A stretch of 64,000 bases of DNA, taken from positions 35,325,574-35,389,573 of the forward strand of contig OY365811.1 of the NCBI GenBank assembly GCA_959347315.1, read 5' to 3'. A program made the position numbers and the translations under genes. The notes under the pieces are model-generated. The model was given only the letters and a program-made list of their open reading frames with translations. It had not been told where the DNA came from and ran no database searches. Position 1 is the stretch's first letter. Each line of letters begins with the position of its first letter. The DNA comes from Bimastos eiseni. Lineage: Eukaryota > Annelida > Clitellata > Crassiclitellata > Lumbricidae. Positions 22,375 to 34,181 of the stretch are shown here, piece by piece.

Positions 22375-22733
22375 CAAAAAATGAACCTGCCAAGGTGAGT
22401 ATGGCCTTACTGCAATTAGTCTTTTTACAGTATGAGCATTTGTACCTTATGTGCCCGACTTTGACCCAGACTGTTTCTTGGGCCATTCTGCTAGTCATTA
22501 GGTCTGCCATTTGGGTATACAGTATGAGCATTAAATGCTGTAAAGAGGGAAACACACGCTGTGAAATCAAGAGAAATAGGTACCTGACAATCAAACCAGG
22601 AGTATCACTGAGCAGTTTGTTATTGTACCGGTGATATATAAATTCATAATACAGCAGCGTGCCACAATGTGGGAAGTGCAGTACTGGTAACGTATTATCC
22701 AATAAGTCAGTGTTGTTATTTCCTGTGTAAAAG

Positions 22734-22925
22734 TGAGTGTGTGTATGTGCGTGTGAGTGAGTGTGTTTGTGTAGGTACTGGTGGGTGGGTGTGTGTGTGT
22801 GTGTGTATGTGTAGGTGTGTGTAGGTATGTGCAGGTGTGTGTACATGTGCATAGGCGTGTGTGTGTAGGTGTGTTTGTTTGTGTGTAGGTGTGTGTAGGT
22901 GTGTGTGGGTGTGTGCGTGCGTGAG
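22734..22925. repeat. degenerate (GT)n tract with GTAG interruptions
   Basis: GTGTGTAGGT-type units over about 190 bp. Confidence 0.85.
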
Positions 22926-22929
22926 TCTT

Positions 22930-23690
22930 TTCCTGAGTAACAATTATTCATAATGAGACTGATGAAAGTCATGAAAGTCATGTTGTAACCACACCAGTAT
23001 CTACTGCTTTTGCAGTCGACTTCAAACAGGATCCAAATGTGATACCACATAATGTGCAGAGGGTCGAACAGAAACCAATAGTTCGTCAAATACCAGATAG
23101 CAACAGAAGCACATTGATTAGAATAACACCAGGACAATCCGATATGGCTGAAGTTCCCTTCACAAGCAAACCGGAGCCAGACTTATTCTGGTTCTTCAAA
23201 GGGCAAAGGCATATCTATCTACATCTGAAGCAGAAACAATTGGAAAAAAGACAGAGTAGCTGTCGATATGAGGAATACTGTACATATGTCATCAATGCAC
23301 AATGGGCATGTAAAAAAATACATTAACAGTTTACCTTGCCTTCTATCCAAATGTTATCCACGTCATCAAATTACCCAAAGCAATTGATAAGAAAAGCTGC
23401 CAATGGTGTAACCGACGAGAGAAATGGCTAAACGGCCAAAGCGATTTAAGTGCAAACGCAAATCAGATATTGGTAACATCAAGTAGTTCCAAAAATACAG
23501 TGATCACTGATTGGTTAATAAGACCACAATCGGAAATTTCAGAAAATGAAATTCCAGATTTCTATTTCCACAGCACACAAAAAAGCAAAGTTGATGGAAC
23601 CAGATTATTCACTGGCACTCAGTTGAAAAATTGTTGGGCAGATAAGATAAACATCTAGTTCCTAGCCTTCTATAGGTCAAGTCAAGTAGA
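22930..23690. other. non-coding stretch
   Basis: A few 60-95 codon frames with no family resemblance. No repeat recognised. Confidence 0.45.
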
Positions 23691-23699
23691 TTCAAAGGA

Positions 23700-23965
23700 T
23701 CAGGCAGACAGAAAGTCAGATGGTCGTGGTGGATAGCACTTATAATTAGAGTGGCAAGAGAGGTATGGGTAATATGAAGAACCATGATAAGACTTGCAAA
23801 AAAGAAGTGATTCAGTTTCGAGTGCAGAAAACCAGTGTGAACATAGCAAGAGGCAGCATTCTGGTGAATTCATAAGATGAATCACAGGCAATTGTTGCAA
23901 CGCTGACGGAAGTTCATTCCAGAGGGATCGAGCCGAATAGGAAACCTTGTGAAGTCGCTTCATTC
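23700..23965 (-). mobile_element. reverse-transcriptase C-terminal remnant
   Basis: The minus-strand frame encodes KVSYSARSLWNELPSALQQLP, the SxxxxxLWNxLPxxLR signature of CR1/L2-type LINE C-termini. The downstream part (LETESLLFCKSYHGSS) is unaligned and no intact domain remains. Confidence 0.5.
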
Positions 23966-23999
23966 GTCAAAATCGTCATTTTCTTTTTCCATGATTACA

Positions 24000-25364
24000 A
24001 CTGTCGCTTCAGACGAAGATTGGGTTTCTATTTTTTCAAATACCACAACATTGTTCCTTATCACATAAAAATTCGGTGCACACTGCTGTGTGAAGAGTTG
24101 GTGGAATCAGAACCTAATTTACCTCCTACACAATTTGGTACAACACCCACTGTAGCCACTGACCGACCTGCATTCATGACCATGCATGCACGTGCTGTAA
24201 AGTAAAATTCGGCGGACTACACGGTCTGTCTGTCTGTCCATGGCTCATCATCACCCATCGTAATTGGCACACTGAGTGTTTGTCTGCGTCCATGGGCAAA
24301 TACTCTCCGAGCTCCAACCAGGAATTATTAAGACGATATTTAATCCTCCACCTCCGCTGCTGTCAGTACGTCTAATGATTTCTGTCTGGTCCTGTGTATG
24401 TGTCTGTGCTCCTGTGTGCATGCATCCCTCTGACTCAACCCAGCACTCGTAAATAAGCTGGTGCCCTGCGCAGGGCTTGCCAGCGGCGCTTTAGAAGTTT
24501 GGAGATAACGATCACAGTTATGATGCATGCATGATATAAGTATGTATGTGTGTACGTACGTATATACGCATGTTGCATTAGCAAATGTATGTATTAATCT
24601 GATCCAAAACTCCACTACTTGCTGTGTCATGGCAGGTCTTGCACTTAAAGCTTATAACACTTCTTTTCCACAATTCTAATCCTCATTCCATCTCTTAGCC
24701 CCTACCTCCAGTTCTAAACGCTATCCGTGGCTCACTGCCCGCTTGCCCCTGTGATGTTCACCTGGAACACGCCTACGGATTTTGTTTTGACCGAGCCTGT
24801 AAATAAGTTTACGAATGTGATCATGTGCAGATGTATGTAAATAAGAAATAAGTAATCTTAAAGTTTGAAATGAATTCCCAGACTTCACTAAAACAATGCA
24901 GAAATAGCTGAAAACGTTGTACAATTTTAGAGTAAAACAATACAACAGTAAACGCAGTTCAATAGTCTAAAGTTGCAGACAGTCCAGGAGGAATCATAGC
25001 AGGATGTAGAGATCATTTCATGCAAACTGACAGCATTGACACATTGGAGCAAGGATGAGAACTAGTTGCAGTCTCAGCATTTATACATTTACACATTTAT
25101 TCATGCATTGTGATGCAAAAATTATTATGTTCAGACAACTAAATCCAGCTAAGCAAAATCCATTATGAATTTCTATTTCTTGGCTCAAAGAAACCGAACA
25201 TTCAAGAAGGAATAGTGCTTCTACTTTCTTCAAATTAATGTAAAGTGTTAGGAATCACTAATGCTTCATGACATGATGTGTTTTACAACAACCAGTTCAT
25301 TCATTCTTATACAAGACCAGACACTAGCCTGTTGTGGCAATCACACTGAAGTGTCTGTAACTAC
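24000..25364. other. non-coding stretch
   Basis: No gene or clear repeat recognised apart from short TGTATG runs near 24540. Confidence 0.45.
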
Positions 25365-25400
25365 AATTAAACATTTATATAGCGCCACTATGAGATAAAC
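25365..25400 (-). mobile_element. retroposon 3' tail, minus orientation
   Basis: ACATTTATATAGCGCCACTA is the reverse complement of the GGCGCTATATAAATG tail. Confidence 0.5.
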
Positions 25401-25769
25401 TAATCACAGCTGATCCCTGTACCAATGCAGTGGTCAGAAAAAAAATCACCAACACACCAGAAGTGTCTGATTATAAAAAGTGACAACAACTTAATTTATT
25501 ACAGCACAAGTATCTGTGTCAATACTATGCTGGTTCAATATATCAGAGCCTGCCACCATTTTGGTTCCAAGCCAGTATCAATTAATTATTTGTAAGCATT
25601 AAACATATTTAACTGTCAATCTGTTATTGTGCTTCTTCACTGTTTTGTAGACATTGCAGCATGATTGTACAGAGTGGGCATCTTTCTGAAAAATTACTTA
25701 CTCACTCATTCACATTCAGACTTTTCACACATTTGCCATGGGTAATTCCTAATGCTTATCCACACCTGT

Positions 25770-26112
25770 CTTGCAGGTCAAGTCCCAGGTTATCTTAGGG
25801 AGCTTGTGTGTCGGTACCATCCATACCAGGCCGTAGAATCCTTCATTCTGCAGCGCAAGGCGACCTGGTTGTCCCAATGGCTCAAACTTCCACAATGCTC
25901 CATAAAAGCTTTGCTGTGGTTGGTTCATTCTTTCTGGAATAGGTTGCCTAGAAACCTCAGTAATGAACTTCTTGGGATGTGTTTGCCTGTTTTTGCAATC
26001 ATTTAACAAACCCATTCTCTTCTATCGTGGTTTTGTGTTGTCAGGTCGCCGCTGAGGTCAGAAGCGCCTCTGAAGAGTTTCACTTGAACTGGTGCCATAT
26101 AAATTCATGATT
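25770..26112 (+). mobile_element. LINE 3' fragment: reverse-transcriptase C-terminus plus 3' tail
   Basis: The frame reads VPGYLRELVCRYHPYQAV, later SFWNRLPRNLSNEL, matching the PxYLxELV...LWNxLPxxL pattern of CR1/L2-type elements. The tail at 26034-26105 carries GTTGTCAGGTCGCCGCTGAG, GCGCCTCTGAAGAG and GGTGCCATATAAATTC. Coding part and tail are in the right order and orientation. Confidence 0.65.
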
Positions 26113-26115
26113 CCA

Positions 26116-27465
26116 ATTCCTTGATAGACATGTGAGTTACACAAAAGGAGCTACAAAATTATTTTGATAAATACATACCTACATAATTCACCTATGCATT
26201 AAGTATATCAATTGGAATTTTAGGGGAGCCTGAGGATGTATATTCACAAGTGCCTCCAGTGTCACACAACTTGCAAAATTTAGTTTAAGCCATGCATGGA
26301 GGCCTCAGACTTAACACCACGCTGCCTCTATCAGACTTGTCCCTCCATACACTCATTCTCACCAGGCACCGAAACAGCTCTAAACAAACTCAGCCCTTGC
26401 TCCCTTGTGGCCTAGAGTTGATATCACGCCAGTGTACGTTGACGCATATCTTAAGTGGCGTTGCACAATTTTGGGGATTTACATTTTACCGGGATGCTAA
26501 TTTTTATTTAATTTGTTAAAAATTAGCGCGGTCTCCGAGCGAAATGTGCATCACTATGGACAACACCCAACAGACAGCGTGCATGCATACTAACCACAGC
26601 TGACGTGACGAAACGCCTTTACATAGAAATTTCCTTGACTTAATTGCTCGAGTCTGCCGCTTACACTGAAACCATCGAAACTACGATAGGAATGCAGATC
26701 AAGGGTTTAAGTGCATTTAAACAGCATTCCGAACATAAATACACAGCACGATCTCCACCTCCGAGTCCGTAATACCGAGCCGTACCGAATCCTCATCATC
26801 GCCGTCTTAGTCTGCGTCTCCTCTCGGAGCAACGTCAGCTAGCAGCAGAGAGCCAGATCAATCCCAAGGTACAGCACAAAATAGTAGGGAGTGGTTCCAT
26901 CCAGAAATAAGTGCTTGTCTAACGACAAGGATTGTATTTTGCAATTGCAAAGTTAATCTCTTTTAAATTCTGGGTCACTTGATCAACATTCTTAAATTCA
27001 GGCAGACAGTTACGCTAATCATTTAAATGACTCAACACAGGTTTCTATAGCTACTCGTTCAAGATCTTTAAAGACAAAATTTAAGTTTGATATTGGCCGA
27101 TGGCTTGACACAGGCCTGGCCGTCTTGAGGGTTTCTTCGGTTTACAAAAGGCAAGTAATCATGCAGGCTCGTAGCCATATGCTAAGAAGTAATGATACTG
27201 TTTCAGAAAATTTACAATAGTATTATAGAATAGCTGAACTACGTACTAGATGGCCTCTTATTGGATTAAATAAACTTCATTCACAGATTTCACGATTTTA
27301 AAGGAATCAAGGGGATTCAAGGCATAGGCCTATATGCCAGGGCCGTTTAAAAGTCGTCTTGTGCTCTATAGGCACTCTTTCATATACCTCAACTACTGTT
27401 TTGCACAAAACACTAAAGGTATAAACCTAAACACACACACACTAACATTATTTTTTCAAATGGTT
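26116..27465. other. non-coding stretch with a CpG-richer patch
   Basis: 26745-26875 holds about a dozen CG dinucleotides in an otherwise CG-poor region and ends CCCAAG|GTACAG. It could be a promoter-proximal untranslated exon on the plus strand, but nothing else supports it. Confidence 0.3.
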
Positions 27466-27466
27466 T

Positions 27467-27640
27467 TTATGCAGAATGAATTTTCTTGTGATTGAATAGT
27501 GTAGAACTTTGTGAGAAGAACGTTTTATTACATTGACTACACACATAATGTTTTTCTCCTGAGTGAATTATCGAATGTTGCTTCACGTTCGACGGTTCGA
27601 AAAACAAAAAGAAATGTTTTTCGCATTTACTACATAGGCT
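27467..27640 (-). pseudogene. C2H2 zinc-finger gene fragment, degenerate
   Basis: The minus-strand frame encodes CSKCEKHFF...VKQHSIIH, the linker-like SGEKHYV, then CSQCNKTFFSQSSTLFNHKK and IH. Two C2H2 fingers and a TGEK-type linker are recognisable. Spacing is disturbed: 15 and 13 residues between Cys and His pairs instead of 12. No start, no further fingers and no partner exon were seen, so a decayed copy is likelier than a functional exon. Confidence 0.6.
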
Positions 27641-27715
27641 ACATAGATAGCCTACAGCTTTTCTCCCATTTGTACGCGCACGCATATGTCTTTCTTTCTC
27701 CGTGTGAATATCCAT

Positions 27716-29390
27716 AGCACAGCCTAACTTTTAAGTTAACAACTCGAAATGTTTCAAAAGTTATTCACTTTCAACTTTGAATTTAATAAGTTTGCAATTT
27801 CTTCTTCGTTACAGCTTAATTATTAAACTTTTTCAATTACTCAATATTCCTTTTTTCATTTTTATATTTAAAAAATGTCTGAAACATTTCGTAGACCCTG
27901 ATAACTTCGTAGGCCCTAGGCACTGCGCCTACTGGATAAGGTGGCCCTGCTATATGCCTTGCCATAGGCCCTAGGTCTATTCTACAAACTTCGGAGGGTG
28001 GTCAAGAGCTCGCGAGGAAATTTAGATTTGGAGTATTGCATATAGAGTCATACGTGGGATAGACCTGGACTTTGAAGTGAATTCGCTAGTAATGTTTGGT
28101 CAAAATAGTGATTTGAGGATGAGACAAAGTAATAACGATGCTTGGGTGCTCTGGTAACAACTCGATCTGGCTAGTGAGTTTTTTGATAGGTTGCAGACGA
28201 CTGACTGATCGAGTATGTGGAAGGGTTATTGGGGAAAGGAATTTGCAGCAATCGAGTGTGTGGGGACAACGGAGGTACTATATACCTCCGAGGTTACCGA
28301 GGTAGCAATGGTTGCTATTTGGTTGGTGGCGGCAATTGAAAAGTCGAGCATGGGTTGGATGCGGTGGATGTCACGAGTGGCATAAAGCAGGAGAGCGATC
28401 GAGAGGTTGGATATGGTTATAATATAGGCCTAGATAACTAAGCCTAGCCGCCCTAGCATATGCCTAACTTTGTATTGAGATGATTGCGTTATGAAACAAC
28501 CGCTTCAATAGTGACGATGATTACACGTAGGCCTAATGTCATTACAGACTTTTACAGTCGCCCACATTCTCATAGAGTTCGACGCAGTCAGGTCTCATTA
28601 GGTATGACAGCGTGAATTTGTTGTTCAATGATTTCGTCTTGAGAAGTACGTACCAAGTACCAAGCCCCCAAGTCTATAACCAGCCAGAAGTAGCTATGAG
28701 ATTGAAAACTTTCGGCTAACCATCTCACGCACAGTAACAACCTTAAATTTCTGTTCCGTTATCGACTACAGATTACTATTGATATGCTCCAATGGAGAGT
28801 CGCATAACTAATTAGAACGTTGGGCCTATGGCCCTATACACAGGCTTGTTCTACCACTGCTGCTTAATGAATAATTAATCCCACTGCTCATTCATTCGCT
28901 GTGCGTCGCATCAAAATCACATAGTTGAGAATGATGATCCGAGACTGGACCGAGAGACGAGTCTTTATCGTTGGCCGTGGTCAGTGACAATTCCACCACG
29001 AACTCTTCACAGCGTCTGAATTTGGGGTACACCACTAATAATCATGAACAGTTCTTGAATTTATGAAAAAAATATCCATTTACTAAGTTGCTTTAAATAT
29101 CACCAAACTTTACCTGGTGATCCCTAGCACCCGAAAGTATTAAATGGCGCGTACATTCTAAGATATATATTGCCTCAAAATAATATTACAATGATTCAAA
29201 AATAAATTATGGATAATTTAAAGTTCTATAATGCACAGTGCATAATGCCAATATTATATGTTTACAAACGTAGGCCTACATAGAAAGCGTATGCGCGATT
29301 GGGCGCGTTTCAACACTAAGTCTGTTTCCATGTGACGTATTTTATAGCGCAGTCAGTAAACTTATTGATATCCCACTTATAATTTCGAGT
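27716..29390. other. non-coding stretch
   Basis: No gene recognised. Several TAGGCCTA octamers lie here. Confidence 0.5.
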
Positions 29391-29394
29391 ACTA

Positions 29395-29395
<1 letters not shown>

Positions 29396-29464
<69 letters not shown>
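29396..29464. repeat. (GAT)n microsatellite
   Basis: About 23 uninterrupted ATG units, which read as poly-Met in one frame. Not a coding signal. Confidence 0.97.
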
Positions 29465-29465
<1 letters not shown>

Positions 29466-29611
29466 AATAATATTGTTGCTTTTAATGGCACGTTTCCTTT
29501 TACCTCTGACAACTATTGTAATAATTATATCTAAGTCCCTGGGGAAAAAAGTACCTCAGGGCATTAAAAAACTAATAATAAGCCTGACTATAAAAATAAA
29601 ATAGTGTATAT

Positions 29612-30366
29612 CAGCGTTTCCCAATCTTTTTTGGCTGTGGAACCCTTTTGCTCTTCAGTTTTTTCCGCAGAACCCCGGTCCAAAACTAAACATTGTTCTG
29701 TTTTCGGTACCGGCGCTTGGGAATGCAGACAACATAGGTTTAGGCCTAGATTACATTAATAACAATACAAAAAATCGATGACAATGACACATGAATTCTC
29801 TTCATATAAACTTATACACAGATGTTCTGAAAAAGCCTCCTTTAGATGGGCAAAATTAGGTGACGCACTCTCGTCCGTATAATACGATACAATTTCAGTA
29901 ATTTAAGCTCTATCTTAACTAGAAGGTGGGCTGATTAAAGTATACAGGCCTATATGTGTTTAACTACAAGTTTGATTGATGAAATGATTTTAACTAGAAG
30001 GTTAATTAATTAAAAGAATTGAGGAAAAAATGCTCTTTAATTGGAAGTGGAAATGATGATGAGATTTTAACTGCTAGGTGGAGTTCTGCCTAAGTAGAAA
30101 CGAAAATCGTGAAAAGTCTTCAGGGTAAGTGGAAGCGGGAATGATGAAAAGATTTCTGTTTAACTTGAAGCGGGAATTATGAAAAGAATCATGCAATCCA
30201 TTAAGGCTTATAATGCGTCAACTATGTACCCTACTGCAAGTTCGCGTAAAAAAATTCGTAATATTTATTTTAAATTGTTTCAAGCTTGTTGAATGCTTTC
30301 CGCGGAACCCCTGTCTTCGCCTCACGGAACCCTTGGGTTCCGCGGAACACAGTTTGGGAAACGCTG
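29612..30366. mobile_element. hAT-like non-autonomous element (755 bp)
   Basis: Ends CAGCGTTTCCCAATCT and AGTTTGGGAAACGCTG form a terminal inverted repeat (14 of 16), extended by subterminal GGAACCC/GGGTTCC motifs (CGCAGAACCCCGG on the left, CCTTGGGTTCCGCGGAA on the right). The 8-bp flanks GTGTATAT and GTGTAGCT agree at six positions. No transposase frame remains. Confidence 0.8.
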
Positions 30367-30597
30367 GTGTAGCTTTATTTAATGGGACGCGGTAGTGGAC
30401 CTGTATTTTCTGTGCCTAGTAACCGAAGGGTAGCATGTTCCAAACTCCGCAAGTCAAAGTGTTGCTAACATTTCTGGATCCCCTTACTATAATTATGACT
30501 GCCTGCCACTCCATATGTACAATAATTATTGTACATAAACCTGATAAGTGTTTGCAAGGTTCTGACCTGGACCTAACATACTAATCAGACCCAATTA

Positions 30598-31052
30598 CAA
30601 GACAGAACCGGTTAAAACCGGTCAGAACCGGCTAAACCGAATAGAACGGGCTTGAAACTGTTACAACCGGTTAAAACGGGTTTGAACAGGTTCTAACCGG
30701 TCAGAAACACTCTAAAACCGGTCAGAACTGGTTTGACCCGGACAGAACCGGATAAAACCGGTTTAAACCGGTTAGAACAGGTCAGAACCAGTTAAACCAG
30801 CTTTAACCGGTTTGAATCAGTTTGAACAGGCTAAGGTCAGTTTTAACCGGTTAAAATTGGTTCTAACCGGCCCTAACCAGTTCCAACCGGTTTTAACCGG
30901 TTCTAACCGGTTCTGGCCGGTCAAAACCGGTTAAACCGGTAGAACCGGCTATAAACGGGCCTCACCGATTCTAACAGGTTCTTACCGGTTCTAACCCTTT
31001 TAAAACCTGTTCTGACCGGATTTAACCGGTTTAAACCAGTTCTAACTAGTAC
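30598..31052. repeat. AACCGGTT-based palindromic minisatellite (about 450 bp)
   Basis: Dozens of AACCGG/CCGGTT units spaced 9-12 bp apart with variable TTCT, TTAA or GACA spacers. Each core is self-complementary. The strand bias switches: AGAACCGGTT-type units dominate left of about 30800 and TTCTAACCGG-type units dominate to the right, so the array is itself roughly an inverted repeat. Confidence 0.9.
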
Positions 31053-31126
31053 TTTCTATCTTATGTTCTTCACAACCTGAGACTGTTTTTTTTGTCGTGC
31101 TACAGTGTGTAGCGACTTTGAGTAGT

Positions 31127-31152
31127 TTTTATGAGAGGTGCTATATAAATGT
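31127..31152 (+). mobile_element. retroposon 3' tail
   Basis: GAGAGGTGCTATATAAATGT, preceded by GCGACTTTGAGTAGTTTTTA as in other copies of the family. Confidence 0.5.
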
Positions 31153-31192
31153 CAAAAAATAAGTGATAAATAGCTAATTTTTTTCGAACATA

Positions 31193-31357
31193 GGGTGTAG
31201 ACCACTTCAATGTGAGTTTAATAGCGATCAGTCCCCAATAATTGATGACTAATGATCACCATTAAACTCACGTTGAAGTGGTTTATGACTACACATAGGC
31301 CTAATATTGATGATTGAGCGTTATTAAACTCACGTTGAGGTGGTCTACAGTTTACAC
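31193..31357. mobile_element. foldback/MITE-like element with three copies of one inverted unit
   Basis: The left end GGTGTAGACCACTTCAATGT continuing GAGTTTAATA is matched by two inverted copies: 31260-31294 (ATTAAACTCACGTTGAAGTG...) and 31322-31357 (...TTGAGGTGGTCTACAGTTTACACC). TA occurs at both outer flanks, as expected for Tc1/mariner-type insertion. Confidence 0.65.
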
Positions 31358-32638
31358 CTTAACGTTGACTAGGAGGACCGAAGCTATTCTACATGTATTG
31401 GACTGTAACTTAGCAGTAGGCTCTAAATGAAGGATCATAATAGTAGGCCCCTAGCTAGGCCTGTTCATTCGAACCCAAATTTATAACGTGCAACTCATAA
31501 GCTAGGCGAGAGTATGCATCGATTCAACATTTCAAACATTTTATACAACGTAGGCCTAGCGACGGTGCATTTATGCTATAAAATCTTTTATGACATGACA
31601 CTTCAGTTTTGAGTGAAATGTCCGAGGGATCATAAACAGAAGAGCCTGATAAGTAGATTATGATGGTGGGTGATTGGCATGCAGAGATCAAGGATAAATG
31701 TTAAAAAATTTGGAATTCAGAGGAAAGGATAGCCCTATAGCTAAGTTGAACATGTAGTCGCCTACGCAGGCCTATGATTGTGTTACTTCACAGGCAGATA
31801 ATAAAATATATAAAGCGCAAAGTTGCTTTTTAATTAGAATATATACCATACGGTCCATAACTTTAAATTATCGTGCACCAAAATGCGGATATACAGTTGG
31901 TTAACTATGGTTTATATAATCACTAGTAAGATTTCATGATTCTGCTGCTTCCGAATATAAACTGATTTGGTGAACAATAAAGAATTTTTGACTTGACTTG
32001 ACAGTTGGTCAAATAAGGAATATACTTACTTGCATACTTACTTAGTTACGTACTTAGCTTCCAGAAACTCTATAACTTTACTAAAGGTCAATTAAATGAC
32101 GTAAATAATGATTGTCTCAGGCCCAGTTGCAGACCGTTGACGTCATTGTAAATCGCACAGCACAGTCGACGCCCACGGACGGCGCGGCATTCATTTCCAT
32201 GAAATTCTGGAAATGTGCAGATATTTATCGAAATTGCTCTTATTTCTGCTGCGCTAACTGATGTTTCGATCGAATCTTCGTCGAAGGGCATCAGGTAAAC
32301 CCAAATTATTACAAAACAACGATTTTTTTTAATCGAAATTTGCAATTAACTGTGCGATGTAGGCCTAACGATTTGTAGGCAGAGGTCTAGGCTGAAATTT
32401 TCGAAGTAACGCCTTCTGCGATCAGGCTCATTATAACTTCTGTAACGCCACAAGATAAATGTATAGGCCTAGGACTTATATATACTTGAGTTTTATTTGA
32501 TCATGCTAGTGAGGCTCGGTGTCTTCTGCATACGTCAAGATAAATTAAAAAACTAGATAGATCTTTCTTTATTTCTGTAAATTGTTTCCACACATCAATA
32601 AGTCAAATAATTACCGTTTTAGATACATCTAGAAGACA
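31358..32638. other. non-coding stretch
   Basis: No gene recognised. CG dinucleotides are locally commoner at 32140-32290. Confidence 0.45.
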
Positions 32639-32758
32639 ATGGCTAACCCTATGCAAATCTGCCGCCAATTCTTGAAGGGCAAGTGCCGCCACCTTACCTT
32701 CTACATACAGCATACGGTGTCATTACGAACAGCAAGATCTGCTGATTCTGTTAAATGA
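32639..32758 (+). pseudogene. possible CCCH zinc-finger remnant (39 codons)
   Basis: ATG at 32639 opens a frame beginning MANPMQICRQFLKGKCRHLT and ending at TGA 32756. ICRQFLKGKC matches the ICRDFLxGxC start of CCCH fingers of the ZC3H10 type. The third cysteine appears replaced by Tyr and the final spacing is short (FYIQH). No exon boundaries are clear. Chance resemblance cannot be excluded. Confidence 0.3.
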
Positions 32759-33240
32759 ATTGGTTGCATTTAGTATGTCTATGAAATGAAGAGAGATATC
32801 ATGGAGTTCGAAGATAGTTCGGTGTTGACCTCAGATCTGCGATCTACACACAACTATCTTCAAAGTCCATGCTTGAGAAATGTAATGGCCAAATGCATCA
32901 CATTTCTCTGCTGGGCCTTAGTATCAAAGTAAATACATTTGGGTAGTCCATTCACGGAAATTCTTTCAATCAGTTTTACTTTCCATTCTCACGTAATGAC
33001 TTGAAGGTGACCTAGTCGTCTTTTGTTAAGCGCTTTTGAGGGAAAGGCTACTAAGCAGATATTTTGAATCGCTGCTTCGAATAATTCCGATCTCTGGCTC
33101 ATTTTAGCTGCATCTCTCGCTCTCGACCAATACAGCCTCTCTGCATCTCCCACATGTCTTGTTTTCAGAGTCTTACTTTCAGGTTCATGCTTTTTGAATC
33201 TTTGTCAACATAACCATTAACCACTTTCGTCGTCACATTA
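32759..33240. other. non-coding stretch
   Basis: Nothing recognised. Confidence 0.45.
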
Positions 33241-33243
33241 GTA

Positions 33244-33610
33244 TTTCTTCTATCTGTTCTGTCTGTCTTCCTAATTAACCGATTGCCTGCCTTTGTCTGT
33301 ATATATCTAAATGTATGTATGTATGTATGTACGTATGTGTGTATTGTATGTATGTATGTATGGCTGTCTGTCTGTCTGTGCCTGTATCTCTATATATCTA
33401 CATATGCATTTGTGTGTGTCTATCTGCCTCTTTGCCTGTCTGCCTGATGGTATGCATGTCCGTCTGTTTATCCGCCTATCTGTCTGCCTGCATCTCTGTC
33501 TATGTATGTATGCCTGTATCTCTATTTACTTGTGTGTCGGTATGTCTGTCTGTCTATCTCTCTGTCTGTCTACATGTCTACGTGTCTATCATCGTCTATC
33601 ATCGATGTTT
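33244..33610. repeat. degenerate (TGTC/TGTA)n block
   Basis: Mixed TGTA, TCTG and CTGC tetranucleotides on the plus strand. Open frames of up to 159 codons rich in Cys/Val/Tyr are by-products. Confidence 0.85.
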
Positions 33611-34181
33611 ATATTCTCTGTCTGTGTATTTCTTTCTCTGTCATTTTATTCTTCTCTGTTCGTCTTTGGCATATATATCTCTTGCTTTTTGTTGCTCTAT
33701 CACTTTGTTCACGATCAGCCATATAGGCTTATAATATATGTTTCCTGTGTCACTATACATCGCTGCTGTCTTGTTCCCGCCCTCGCTTAATGTTGTTGAC
33801 TCTCCAAGGCCTACTTAATTAATACCCAGTCTGTTTTGATTCGCCCAGTCTTTGATCTATACCTCGGAACCTTCTATTATCTACTAATTCTCAGGTGCCT
33901 GACTTGCGACTGTTCACATTTTGTACCAACGAGAATGTTTGTCTTGCCAGTAAAAGCAAATTATTAACATTTTATAATTTATGAAATTGGAAGTTCTGAG
34001 GGTGATACCTAACTGGCGACGAAATTCTACTGCTTGGGAGCTGAAGTGAATGGACTGCGGAGACTTTTGCCAACACCTCCTCGTGGTGGTCTCTGGACAT
34101 GCAATTAAACCAGCTGGTTGATTGCATGGCAAAGATTGGCAGGAGTAGGCCTACGTGACGACGTAGGCCTACTCTTTATAT

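Noticed and set aside
29395..29604. Poly-methionine start of a 69-codon frame
   Set aside because: GAT microsatellite, not a coding start.
33311..33790. 159-codon Cys-rich plus-strand frame
   Set aside because: Arises from TGTA/TGTC tetranucleotides.
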